DNA of 11,731 bases. It comes from Bacillota bacterium. GTDB taxonomy: Bacteria; Bacillota_C; Negativicutes; Sporomusales; Sporomusaceae. Both the position numbers and the translations under genes were made by a program. Of the stretch, positions 1 through 6,509 are shown piece by piece. Positions within the stretch are counted from its first letter, which is position 1; each line of letters begins with the position of its first letter. The stretch is taken from assembly GCA_023441125.1 (NCBI GenBank), contig JAEZQV010000335.1:1-11731 (forward strand), read 5' to 3'. The notes below the pieces were generated by a model. The model made no database searches. It was not told the DNA's origin and saw nothing but the letters and a program-made list of their open reading frames with translations.

Positions 1-1
1 T

Positions 2-1078
2 ACCTGGTCTGATCGCAGCAATCCCCGCTATTTTATGGCGCTCGGTTTATTCCTCTCCGGGGTTATCAACCTGTTCTTCCCGGTAGCCGGCAGTGTGGCC
101 GCCATGTTCGCCCTGATGCTGCTGAACGGCTGGTTTCAGGGAATGGGCTGGCCTCCCAGCGGCCGGACCATGACCCACTGGTTTTCGGCCAGTGAGCGTG
201 GTACGAAAATGGGGATCTGGAATTGTGCCCATAACATTGGCGGCGGCACTATCGCGCCAATCTGTCTGTGGGCCATGGCCTACTTCGGGTCCTGGGAAGC
301 CATGTTCTATGTGCCTGGTGTTATTGCCATCATCATGAGTATCTTTATTGTCGTTACCCTGCGGGATACGCCCCAGTCGGTCGGTTTGCCGTCTATTGAA
401 GAATACAAGAATGATTATCCTGTTGTCGGCAAAGAAGCAGACCGGGAAAAAGAACTAACTGTTAAAGAAATTCTCTTTAAATATGTATTGAACAATAAAT
501 ATGTGTGGCTGGTGGCGCTGGCCAATGCCTTTGTGTATTGTGTGCGTTATGGCGTAGTGGACTGGTCGCCTACCTACCTGACGACGGTAAAACACATTTC
601 AATTAAAAGCTCCACCTGGGGTTACTTCATCTATGAGTATGCCGGTATTCCCGGCACGCTGCTGTGCGGCTGGTTAAGTGACAAGATCTTCAAAGGGCGC
701 CGCTCCCCGGTTACTTTCCTATTCATGTTCCTAACCCTGATATCGGTTATTGTTTACTGGCAGAATCCGGCCGGCAACCCGGTAGTGGACATAATCGCCC
801 TGGCGGCAATTGGCTTCTTAATTTACGGACCGATTATGCTGATTGGCGTGAGTGCCCTGGACTTGGTTCCCAAAAAAGCTGCCGGTACGGCTGCCGGCTT
901 TACCGGGCTGTTCGGTTATCTGTTTGGCACAGTCGGGGCGAGTTCCGGCATCGGTTATGCAGTAAAGGCTTTTGGCTGGGACGCCGGTTTCTATATTTTA
1001 ATGGCCTCCTGCGTGATTGCCATGTTTATTCTGGTCTTTACCTGGAACGTAAGGCCGTCCGGAATGTCGGCTGAATAA
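2..1078 (+). CDS. glpT: Glycerol-3-phosphate:phosphate antiporter GlpT, 5' truncated by window edge
   Basis: Inner-membrane transporter of the major facilitator superfamily, organophosphate:phosphate antiporter group, which imports sn-glycerol-3-phosphate in exchange for inorganic phosphate. The frame is open from base 2, so the true start lies outside; the visible part begins at about residue 85 of E. coli GlpT as I recall that sequence, at the loop motif SDRSNPR. Agreement with E. coli GlpT is close along the whole length: GWFQGMGWPP, WNCAHN (the His equivalent to His165), DTPQS.GLP.IEEYKNDYP in the central loop, VRYG..DWSPTYL (the Arg equivalent to substrate-binding Arg269), YEYAGIPGTLLCGW and PKKAAGTAAGFTGLFGYL. 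The other substrate arginine (Arg45) would be in the missing N-terminus. Hydrophobic segments alternate as expected for an MFS protein. The paralogues UhpT and PgtP are less likely given the match to the GlpT central loop. A terminator follows at once, so it ends its operon. Confidence 0.95.
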   Translation, partial: TWSDRSNPRYFMALGLFLSGVINLFFPVAGSVAAMFALMLLNGWFQGMGWPPSGRTMTHWFSASERGTKMGIWNCAHNIGGGTIAPICLWAMAYFGSWEAMFYVPGVIAIIMSIFIVVTLRDTPQSVGLPSIEEYKNDYPVVGKEADREKELTVKEILFKYVLNNKYVWLVALANAFVYCVRYGVVDWSPTYLTTVKHISIKSSTWGYFIYEYAGIPGTLLCGWLSDKIFKGRRSPVTFLFMFLTLISVIVYWQNPAGNPVVDIIALAAIGFLIYGPIMLIGVSALDLVPKKAAGTAAGFTGLFGYLFGTVGASSGIGYAVKAFGWDAGFYILMASCVIAMFILVFTWNVRPSGMSAE

Positions 1079-1096
1079 TGTAAAAGATACAGGCTT

Positions 1097-1150
1097 ACAT
1101 AACCCGCTTGACAACAGCGATGTTGCAAGCGGGTTATGTGTTTCTTTTTA
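1097..1150 (+). terminator. Rho-independent terminator of glpT
   Basis: A 14-bp perfect stem (1097-1110 with 1126-1139) continues after one bulged A (1111) into 5 more pairs (1112-1116 with 1121-1125), closed by a GCGA tetraloop of the GNRA type. A T-rich run (TTTCTTTTTA) follows on the + strand. It lies between the convergent glpT and glycosyltransferase genes. The opposite strand has only a weak T run, so it should work mainly for glpT. Confidence 0.9.
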
Positions 1151-2173
1151 TTAGCCCCATGCCAGCTTGCTATTGATCAGCGCCAGCAAGCTTTCTGCCC
1201 GGTTATGCCAGGCGTTAGCGCGGGCCAGTTGAATTCTGTCAGCGCGGCTTCGCTCCCCGGATGGTGGTGAGAAGCCGGGAAGAATCATATCTGTGGTTAT
1301 GTGGCTGACATACCCGGCGGGGATTTCCGGCAGCGGCGTGCTTAAAATGGGAATACCGCTGGCCAGATACTCCCAGAATTTTACCGGATTGACACCTTTG
1401 GTCATGGCGGTAATTTTAAAGGGAATCAGACAATAACTGAAATTGCTTAAATAACAGGGCAGTTCGGCATACGCCTTGTGATGCAGATAATGGATATTTT
1501 TGTGGAGCAGGGCTATCCCGTTTTGCTTCAGTAAAGGCCCGATGAGAACAAATTCATAAGCGGGCATGCAGCGGGCCAGTGTATTGACAAGGCGCATGTC
1601 TACCCAGGGAGCAATGGCGCCAATATACCCGATAATTGGTTTGTCCTGGCTAAATGGCGCAACGGACAGCCGCTGTTTATTTTGCGCCAGCTTAAAATGG
1701 TCATAGTCACAGCCGTTCGGCAGCACAGAGACCTCACTGCGCAGCAAGCGGGCCCGGTCGGCTAGCGAGCAGGCTGTGGCGGTAACAATATCGGCTTGTG
1801 TTACGGCGGCGGCATAGCCAGGCAGCCAGTAGGCAAAGTCATCAACCGGCTCATCCACCGAATCGAAGACCAAAAGATCGGTTTTGACTCGCTGCAAATG
1901 GACGATATGAGGCGGATAAGTAAAATAAGTCACTAGCGGCCGGCCGGGATACATGCTGCGTACTACCTGGATAGAGCTGTTAAATTCCTGGCCGTTGGCC
2001 AGCAACAGGTTTGGCGCAAGCTGAGTAAACCCGTCCGGGTGACGGTTGTGCGCATTTATATTGTAAAAAATACAAGTGCAGCCAAGTACGGCCAGGGCCT
2101 TAAATAGCTGCTGCGGCCGCTGATGCAGATAATCCCAGTCGATTGTTGGCGGATAGAGAATCACCGGTTGCAC
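1151..2173 (-). CDS. GT-B glycosyltransferase (GT1/GT4-like), TuaH-like
   Basis: Predicted cytoplasmic glycosyltransferase of about 340 residues, probably transferring a sugar from a nucleotide donor to a cell-envelope glycan; the substrate cannot be read from sequence. Visible landmarks: an N-terminal DWDYLHQRPQQL (residues 12-23) of the 'QRPQ' type found in this group, DSVDEP (104-109), VLPNGCDYDHF (150-160) at the domain linker, GYIGAIAPWVD (182-192) opening the C-terminal Rossmann domain, and NPVKFWEYLASG (from 262) with a downstream PLPE, the usual donor-binding region. There is no signal peptide or membrane segment. I chose the GTG at 2173: reading the minus strand, GAGGTGG lies 6 nt before it, whereas the upstream in-frame GTG at 2203 has no Shine-Dalgarno sequence. 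A terminator separates it from the AraC gene, so it is probably transcribed separately; a TATACT element lies at 2191-2196 on the minus strand, but no good -35 was found. No other glycan genes adjoin it. Confidence 0.8.
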   Translation of the reverse strand: MQPVILYPPTIDWDYLHQRPQQLFKALAVLGCTCIFYNINAHNRHPDGFTQLAPNLLLANGQEFNSSIQVVRSMYPGRPLVTYFTYPPHIVHLQRVKTDLLVFDSVDEPVDDFAYWLPGYAAAVTQADIVTATACSLADRARLLRSEVSVLPNGCDYDHFKLAQNKQRLSVAPFSQDKPIIGYIGAIAPWVDMRLVNTLARCMPAYEFVLIGPLLKQNGIALLHKNIHYLHHKAYAELPCYLSNFSYCLIPFKITAMTKGVNPVKFWEYLASGIPILSTPLPEIPAGYVSHITTDMILPGFSPPSGERSRADRIQLARANAWHNRAESLLALINSKLAWG

Positions 2174-2235
2174 AAAAAACCACCTCGCTGCCAGTATATT
2201 CACGGTCAGTTGGGAGGTTGCCGATTGGGAAAATT

Positions 2236-2270
2236 AAATCCCGCCGGTCCGGCTACCGACGGCGGGATTT
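2236..2270 (-). terminator. Terminator after the AraC-family gene
   Basis: An 11-bp perfect stem (2236-2246 with 2260-2270), GC-rich at its core (CCCGCCG/CGGCGGG), encloses a 13-nt loop. Read on the minus strand it is followed by AATTTT; on the plus strand it is followed by a short T run, so it could stop both directions. It lies just past the stop of the AraC gene and about 60 nt before the glycosyltransferase start, decoupling the two. Confidence 0.8.
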
Positions 2271-2275
2271 TTACA

Positions 2276-3166
2276 CTAATCAATCTTTTTTTCTTGTCCG
2301 GGTAGCTTATGATACTTCTTGGGGGATAGGCCATACATTTTTTTAAAGGCCCGGGCAAAGTTGGCATAATCATGAAAGCCGCTGTCCAGGCAAGCCGTTA
2401 ATACCGGTTGGCCGGCCCGGAGCAGGTGGTTGGCGGCAATCAGCCTTTTCTGCAGCACATACTGGTGAATGCTAAACCCGGTATGCTGCTTAAATTTGCG
2501 CATAAGATAATACTTGCTGAGAAAAAAGACGGCTGCCAGTTTTTCAATTGTTAAATCACCGGCCAGGTTGCTGTCAATGTAGGCAAGTATGTGATTGACG
2601 GTTTCATCATATTCTCTGTCGACAGCTGCGGCGGCAACTCCATTCTTCATCGCCAGGCTCATGCGGTTTACATAAATGATAAATTGGAGAAATAACGCAT
2701 TCCCTAGTAAATCGTCGGCAAAGTTCCGGTTTTGGCAGGTATGCTCAATTTGTGTCAGCAGCGCCTGCATAATGTCCCGCATTTCCGGTGTCATGCGCAA
2801 TACATTGAATTTGTGCCGGCAGCTGAACTCAAAGCAGGTTAATAAATTGGTGTTGGTGTCGCTGTTCTTTTCCAGGAAGGCGGGCTTCAGCCAGAGAACC
2901 ATCCGTTGGTAAGTGGCGGACGGATCAATCACCGGTTTATGAATGGTGTCCCGGCTGATCAGCAGAATATCCCAGGGTTTGAGCTTGTAAGCGGTTCCTT
3001 CAATGTAGTAAGTAACCTTACCGGCAATAAATACGACTACTTTGTTAAAATCATGGTAATGGGATTCGATATGTATTTCTTGCTTGTCCTGCAAGCTGAA
3101 AAAACTAAAGTCGCGGGTTAAATAGCCGCGTTTGTGATTGGGCGGTTCGGTAATGTTGTTCATCAT
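2276..3166 (-). CDS. AraC-family transcriptional regulator with N-terminal cupin domain
   Basis: Probable DNA-binding transcription activator sensing a small ligand. The N-terminal half has a cupin-like sensor, HYHDFNKVVVFIAGKVTYYIEG-type, at about residues 36-57, followed by PWDILLISRDTIHKP. The C-terminal ~100 residues hold the paired helix-turn-helix: first motif about 206-230 (LTIEKLAAVFFLSKYYLMRKF), second about 255-278, and the family signature GFHDYANFARAFKKMYGLSP. The length of 296 residues is normal. Two adjacent ATG codons (3166 and 3163) can start it. Neither has a recognisable Shine-Dalgarno sequence, and an AT-rich ATTATT (AATAAT on the coding strand, 3173-3178) lies almost against the start, so a very short or absent leader is possible. 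It is divergent from the GNAT-dapF-like pair with 121 nt between starts, which makes those genes candidate targets; the ligand is unknown. Confidence 0.9.
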   Translation of the reverse strand: MMNNITEPPNHKRGYLTRDFSFFSLQDKQEIHIESHYHDFNKVVVFIAGKVTYYIEGTAYKLKPWDILLISRDTIHKPVIDPSATYQRMVLWLKPAFLEKNSDTNTNLLTCFEFSCRHKFNVLRMTPEMRDIMQALLTQIEHTCQNRNFADDLLGNALFLQFIIYVNRMSLAMKNGVAAAAVDREYDETVNHILAYIDSNLAGDLTIEKLAAVFFLSKYYLMRKFKQHTGFSIHQYVLQKRLIAANHLLRAGQPVLTACLDSGFHDYANFARAFKKMYGLSPKKYHKLPGQEKKID

Positions 3167-3241
3167 AATTGTATTATTCGGTAGAGCAGCTTTTGCAACC
3201 TTTTTTTCAGCTTACGCAATGTTTGCCGGCAGTAATCCGTA

Positions 3242-3247
3242 TATAAT
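3242..3247 (+). promoter_or_regulatory. Candidate -10 element for the GNAT/dapF-like operon
   Basis: A perfect TATAAT lies about 40 nt before the GNAT start. No good -35 is found at 16-18 nt; the nearest resemblance (TTGCCG at 3223-3228) is too close. This would fit a promoter that needs an activator, such as the divergent AraC-family protein, but that is inference. Confidence 0.45.
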
Positions 3248-3287
3248 GGCTGTAGATACTGCAAAACATGGTTAGGAGGAAATGCAA

Positions 3288-3725
3288 ATGCTGACCATAA
3301 CGCCGGTATGTGCCGCCGATCTGGAGGACCTTGCCGTCCTTTATGAGGAACTCACCGGCCATAAGACCAACCGTTTGAATATGGCCAGGATATTTGACCA
3401 GATTGCCGGCAATACAAATTACCTGCTAATCGGCGCCAGAGACCGAAAGCAGCGCCTGGTGGGCTCGCTGCTGGGAATCCTGTGTCTGGACATTGTCGGC
3501 GAGTGCCGGCCGTTTCTGGTGCTGGAAAATGTTATAGTGAGTGAGAAATGCCGCCGGCAGGGTATCGGAAGAAAGCTAATCGGCTACATTGAAAACTGGG
3601 CGCGTGAGCATAACTGCTATTATATCATGCTGGTATCTTTGAGCAGGCGCAAGCAGGCCCATGATTTTTATGCCCGGCTGGATTATAAACCGGGTGTAGT
3701 GCAGGGGTATAAAAAATATCTGTAA
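3288..3725 (+). CDS. GNAT-family N-acetyltransferase
   Basis: Predicted acetyl-CoA-dependent acyltransferase of 145 residues, about the minimal size of a single GNAT domain. The acetyl-CoA pyrophosphate-binding motif A is clear: strand LENVIVSEK, then RRQGIGRKLI (residues 89-98), matching the R/Q-x-x-G-x-G/A loop. The late QAHDFYARLDYKP (about 123-135) is the typical C-terminal GNAT element. The acceptor amine is unknown. I place the start at the ATG at 3288: AGGAGGA (3274-3280) lies 7 nt before it, but only 1 nt before the alternative ATG at 3282. The dapF-like gene follows after 31 nt with no terminator, so they are probably co-transcribed. This pairing suggests an amino-acid-like substrate, which is inference. 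Confidence 0.85.
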   Translation: MLTITPVCAADLEDLAVLYEELTGHKTNRLNMARIFDQIAGNTNYLLIGARDRKQRLVGSLLGILCLDIVGECRPFLVLENVIVSEKCRRQGIGRKLIGYIENWAREHNCYYIMLVSLSRRKQAHDFYARLDYKPGVVQGYKKYL

Positions 3726-3756
3726 AATATTTCGGTAAACAGAGGAGGCGTTCACT

Positions 3757-4611
3757 GTGGAATACCATTTTTACAAGTATCATGCGCTCGGCAATGATTA
3801 CATTGTCATTGACCCGAATAAGACCCGCATTACCTTGTCGGCGGAAAACATCCGATTGATTTGCCACCGGAATTTCGGGATCGGCTCAGATGGCATTCTC
3901 TTCGGACCGTTGCTGCAGGCTAATGCCACCGGCCTCAGGATATTCAATCCGGACGGGAGCGAAGCCGAAAAAAGCGGCAACGGAATTCGGATTTTTTCCC
4001 GCTATCTGGCAGATGCCGGCTATATAACCAGCAGGGCGTTTCGTTTGGCAACCTTGGGCGGGGAGGTTAACGTAGAACTCCTGGACAGCAAAGGCCGGCA
4101 AATTCGGGTGGACATGGGGACGGTTACTTTCCAAAGTCAGGAAATCCCGGTAGCCGGTCCGGCCCGGGAAGTAATCCGGGAGGAATTAATGATTCAGAAC
4201 CACCGGCTGAGCGTTTCCTGTCTGTCCATTGGCAATCCGCACTGCGTTGTGCTTTGTGACGAGCTTTCCCGGGACACCACCGTTGACCTGGGGCCGGCTA
4301 TTGAGACCCATGCCCTGTTTCCCAGGCGGATCAATGTACAGTTTCTGAAAATCATAGACCGGGGCAACATCCGGATTGAAATTTGGGAACGGGGCGCAGG
4401 CTACACACTGGCTTCAGGCAGCAGCAGCTGTGCGGCGGCCAGCGCTGCTCACAAGCTGGGGCTGGTCGACAATACGGTCAACGTCCATATGCCGGGAGGG
4501 ACAATCCGGATAGACCTTCTGCCATCAGGCCGGGTCCTGATGACAGGTCCGGTAACTCAGGTGGCCGCAGGTTTCTTGGGTGAAGATTTATGGGCGCAGG
4601 TTGCTGAATAG
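3757..4611 (+). CDS. Diaminopimelate epimerase homologue lacking both catalytic cysteines (Ser73/Ser220)
   Basis: DapF-fold protein of 284 residues, close to the usual length. True DapF interconverts LL- and meso-diaminopimelate without cofactor, using two cysteines (73 and 217) as acid/base pair. Here the fold and substrate-contact motifs are retained: HALGNDY (residues 9-15), FGIGSDG (40-46), FNPDGSEAEKSGNGIR (63-78), SIGNPHCVV (157-165), RRINVQFL (190-197) and ERGAGYTLASGSSSCAAA (211-228). The first catalytic cysteine is Ser73 (AGC) and the second is Ser220 (TCA); the Glu that normally precedes TLACG is Tyr216. Cys225 matches a non-catalytic position. Thus meso-DAP epimerase activity is doubtful; a changed racemase/isomerase chemistry or a binding role are alternatives. 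The GTG start is fixed by AGAGGAGG at 3741-3748, 8 nt upstream. It follows the GNAT gene by 31 nt; 172 nt with no clear terminator separate it from marR. The symbol dapF is deliberately not assigned. Confidence 0.9.
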   Translation: MEYHFYKYHALGNDYIVIDPNKTRITLSAENIRLICHRNFGIGSDGILFGPLLQANATGLRIFNPDGSEAEKSGNGIRIFSRYLADAGYITSRAFRLATLGGEVNVELLDSKGRQIRVDMGTVTFQSQEIPVAGPAREVIREELMIQNHRLSVSCLSIGNPHCVVLCDELSRDTTVDLGPAIETHALFPRRINVQFLKIIDRGNIRIEIWERGAGYTLASGSSSCAAASAAHKLGLVDNTVNVHMPGGTIRIDLLPSGRVLMTGPVTQVAAGFLGEDLWAQVAE

Positions 4612-4706
4612 GAATGGGCTCGCAGCTGCTTGTCTGCCTGAGGGGAAGGATTGGTGCGGCAAGAGTCATTGGTTTGTGGCGCAATAAAGATTTGGTGGAA
4701 AAGTGA

Positions 4707-4735
4707 TTGACAGGCGATGTATATTTTCTTATAAT
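4707..4735 (+). promoter_or_regulatory. Consensus sigma-A promoter of the marR-MFS operon
   Basis: TTGACA (4707-4712), a 17-nt spacer and TATAAT (4730-4735) make a full consensus core promoter. Transcription should begin near 4742, giving a leader of about 42 nt before the MarR start. Such a strong promoter normally needs repression, which fits a MarR regulator encoded directly downstream. Confidence 0.85.
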
Positions 4736-4736
4736 A

Positions 4737-4769
4737 GTTGCGATAGCAAATATATCGTTGCTTGCGCAA
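4737..4769 (+). promoter_or_regulatory. Candidate MarR operator at the transcription start
   Basis: Clustered inverted repeats lie right after the -10 box: TTGC-GATA-GCAA (4738-4749), CGATA-N7-TATCG (4741-4757) and TTGCGCAA (4762-4769), with GTTGC also repeated directly 20 nt apart. The position over the start site is where self-repressing MarR proteins commonly bind. That this protein binds here is inference. Confidence 0.5.
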
Positions 4770-4783
4770 TGGATGGGGGAAGC

Positions 4784-5221
4784 ATGAACGAGTTAATAAA
4801 GTGGATTTCTATTGCTGACCGGTTTAACAAAATGTATCTGAATAAAAAATTGGAACCCTTGGGAATTAACAGCAGTCAGCATATGTATATCCTGCGCATC
4901 TGTGAACATGAAGGCATCACCCAGGACAAACTGCAGCCGTTGATTCACATCAACAAAAGCAACATAACAAGGGCGCTGGCGCAGCTCGAAAGTGCGGGCT
5001 TTATCAGGAAAGAGCCCAATAAAAAAGATAAGCGGACAATCCGGCTGTATCCTACCGAGCAAGCAAGACGCATTTACCAGGAGATTATCGATATTGAAGC
5101 TGAGTGGGTGGCTGTCTTAACCCAGGAATTTTCTTCGCAGGATACGGAAATTTTGGCCAGCCTCATAAAAAAAGTTGGTGAAAGTGCCATCAATTGTTTG
5201 CATGGGGCTGAAGACGAGTAA
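4784..5221 (+). CDS. MarR-family transcriptional regulator
   Basis: Winged-helix repressor of 145 residues, typical MarR length. It has N-terminal dimerisation helices, then the DNA-binding part: ITQDKLQPLIHI, recognition helix NKSNITRALAQLESAGFI (residues 57-74) and the wing KKDKRTIRLYPTEQ (about 80-93) with the conserved D-x-R of the family. MarR proteins usually release DNA on binding a phenolic or other small ligand, or on cysteine oxidation. The start at 4784 has GGGGGA (4775-4780) just upstream; the frame is open back to 4703 but that stretch covers the promoter itself and cannot be coding. The MFS gene begins 32 nt after its stop, so the pair is probably a self-regulated export operon. 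Confidence 0.92.
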   Translation: MNELIKWISIADRFNKMYLNKKLEPLGINSSQHMYILRICEHEGITQDKLQPLIHINKSNITRALAQLESAGFIRKEPNKKDKRTIRLYPTEQARRIYQEIIDIEAEWVAVLTQEFSSQDTEILASLIKKVGESAINCLHGAEDE

Positions 5222-5253
5222 ATTAAATTGCACAAGAAATGTCAGGGGATTTT

Positions 5254-6447
5254 ATGCAGAAACAATCGTTGTGGACGCAGGCTTTTCTGGGGATGAGCCT
5301 GAGTAGTTTTTTTCAGTATATGACGCACTATGCCTTCATTGCCGTGTTGCCGGTTTTTGTTATAGAACAGCTGCAGGGGAATAACTGGCAGGCAGGGCTG
5401 GCAATGACGTTCTTTCAGATCGGCGCCGTGCTCTGCCGTCCGCTGGCAGGTAAATGGATCGACGAATTTGCTCCCAGGAAAATGTTATTTGTCGCGTTAG
5501 GCCTTTTTTTATTGGTCAGTGTAATGTACTTAGGCGCTGACAGCCTGTACTTTTTGTTGCTGCTACGTTTACTCCATGGGGTCGTGTTTGCATTAGGCAC
5601 TACCCTGGTGGCCGCGTTGGCCGCACTGGCTTTGCCGCCGCCGCGCAGGGGCGAGGGAATTGGTTATTTTGCCTTGTTTTCCAATTTGGCGATGGTCATC
5701 GGGCCGTTTTGCGGGTTAACCGTCATTGCGCATTATTCGTTTACTGTATTGTTCGCCGGGTGTATCGTGCTGGCGATATTCGCCTTCTGCTGCGGCAATA
5801 TAAGCAAAATACCGGCGATTGCCGGCCAGGCGGCAGCCAGGCCGGACAGACGCTCTTTGGATTGGAGTAATTTTATCGAACCCGGCGCCTTGACCATGGC
5901 TTTAGTTGGTGGCCTGTTATTTTTTGCCTACACCGGCGTGCTGGTGTTTATTCCTTTATACGCGAAAGAACTTAGGCTGGCAGAATATACCAGTGCCTTT
6001 TTCGCCGTATTTGCTGTATGGATTGTGGCGACCAGGCCGTTTGTGGGCAGACTGTTTGATCACGCGGGCGCCAATGCCGTCGTTTATCCGGGTTTTATTG
6101 TGTTCTTGCTCGGTTTGCTTGGGCTAACCCAGGTGCAGGGACTTGCCGGATTTTTAGCGGCAGGCAGTGTCCTCGGGATTGGTTTTGGCGCGCTCAGTCC
6201 TGTGTTTCAGACCCTGGCGATACAGCTGGCACCCGCGCGCCGGGCCGGTGTGGCCACCGCCACATATTTTTTAGCTTTGGATATCAGTGTGGGACTTGGC
6301 TCTTTTTTTCTTAGTGTAGTGGCCGCCCATGTCGGCTATCGCGACATGTATCTGTTTGCCGCGGCAGTGACTGTTCTTACCGCCGGCGTGTACTATCGCC
6401 TGACAGCCAAAAGCTATACCGCTAAATTAGCTGAACAGGGTGAATAA
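5254..6447 (+). CDS. MFS transporter (drug/metabolite efflux type)
   Basis: Inner-membrane proton-linked exporter of the major facilitator superfamily, 397 residues with hydrophobic segments consistent with 12 transmembrane helices. The loop 2-3 motif A appears as GKWIDEFAPRKM (residues 66-77) and is echoed in the second half as GRLFDHAGA (from 265), the pseudo-twofold repeat of this fold. A basic loop (about 190-205, rich in Arg/Asp) separates the two halves. The substrate cannot be read from the sequence; the COG2814 (AraJ-like) class is the best guess. I prefer ATG 5254 because AGGGGA (5242-5247) precedes it, while ATG 5239 has no Shine-Dalgarno sequence. It is co-transcribed with the MarR gene, and a strong terminator follows. 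Export of an antimicrobial or a self-made small molecule are both possible. Confidence 0.9.
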   Translation: MQKQSLWTQAFLGMSLSSFFQYMTHYAFIAVLPVFVIEQLQGNNWQAGLAMTFFQIGAVLCRPLAGKWIDEFAPRKMLFVALGLFLLVSVMYLGADSLYFLLLLRLLHGVVFALGTTLVAALAALALPPPRRGEGIGYFALFSNLAMVIGPFCGLTVIAHYSFTVLFAGCIVLAIFAFCCGNISKIPAIAGQAAARPDRRSLDWSNFIEPGALTMALVGGLLFFAYTGVLVFIPLYAKELRLAEYTSAFFAVFAVWIVATRPFVGRLFDHAGANAVVYPGFIVFLLGLLGLTQVQGLAGFLAAGSVLGIGFGALSPVFQTLAIQLAPARRAGVATATYFLALDISVGLGSFFLSVVAAHVGYRDMYLFAAAVTVLTAGVYYRLTAKSYTAKLAEQGE

Positions 6448-6460
6448 TACCGGGCTATTG

Positions 6461-6506
6461 CCTAAAAAAATGCTGTTTCCATACATGGAAACAGCATTTT
6501 TTTAGG
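6461..6506. terminator. Bidirectional Rho-independent terminator
   Basis: A perfect 20-bp stem (6461-6480 with 6487-6506), plus one A-T pair, closes a TACA loop. It has seven A's on the left and seven T's on the right, so a U tract ends the hairpin on either strand. It sits between the convergent MFS gene (stop 6447) and aminotransferase gene (stop 6510) and should serve both. Confidence 0.95.
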
Positions 6507-6509
6507 TTA

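Noticed and set aside
2123..2346. Small plus-strand reading frames over the glycosyltransferase start and the AraC terminator.
   Set aside because: No ribosome binding site, no family resemblance, and they run through a terminator hairpin.
3757..4611. Calling the gene dapF for meso-DAP and lysine synthesis.
   Set aside because: Both catalytic cysteines are serine, so the function cannot be asserted even though the fold is clear.
4703..4783. A longer MarR protein starting at 4703.
   Set aside because: The stretch contains the full promoter (TTGACA/TATAAT), so it would lie upstream of the transcript start.
3288..6447. A staphylopine-type (cnt) metallophore cluster.
   Set aside because: Only a DapF-like gene and an MFS exporter are present; no CntL- or CntM-like gene and no ABC importer genes occur in the window.
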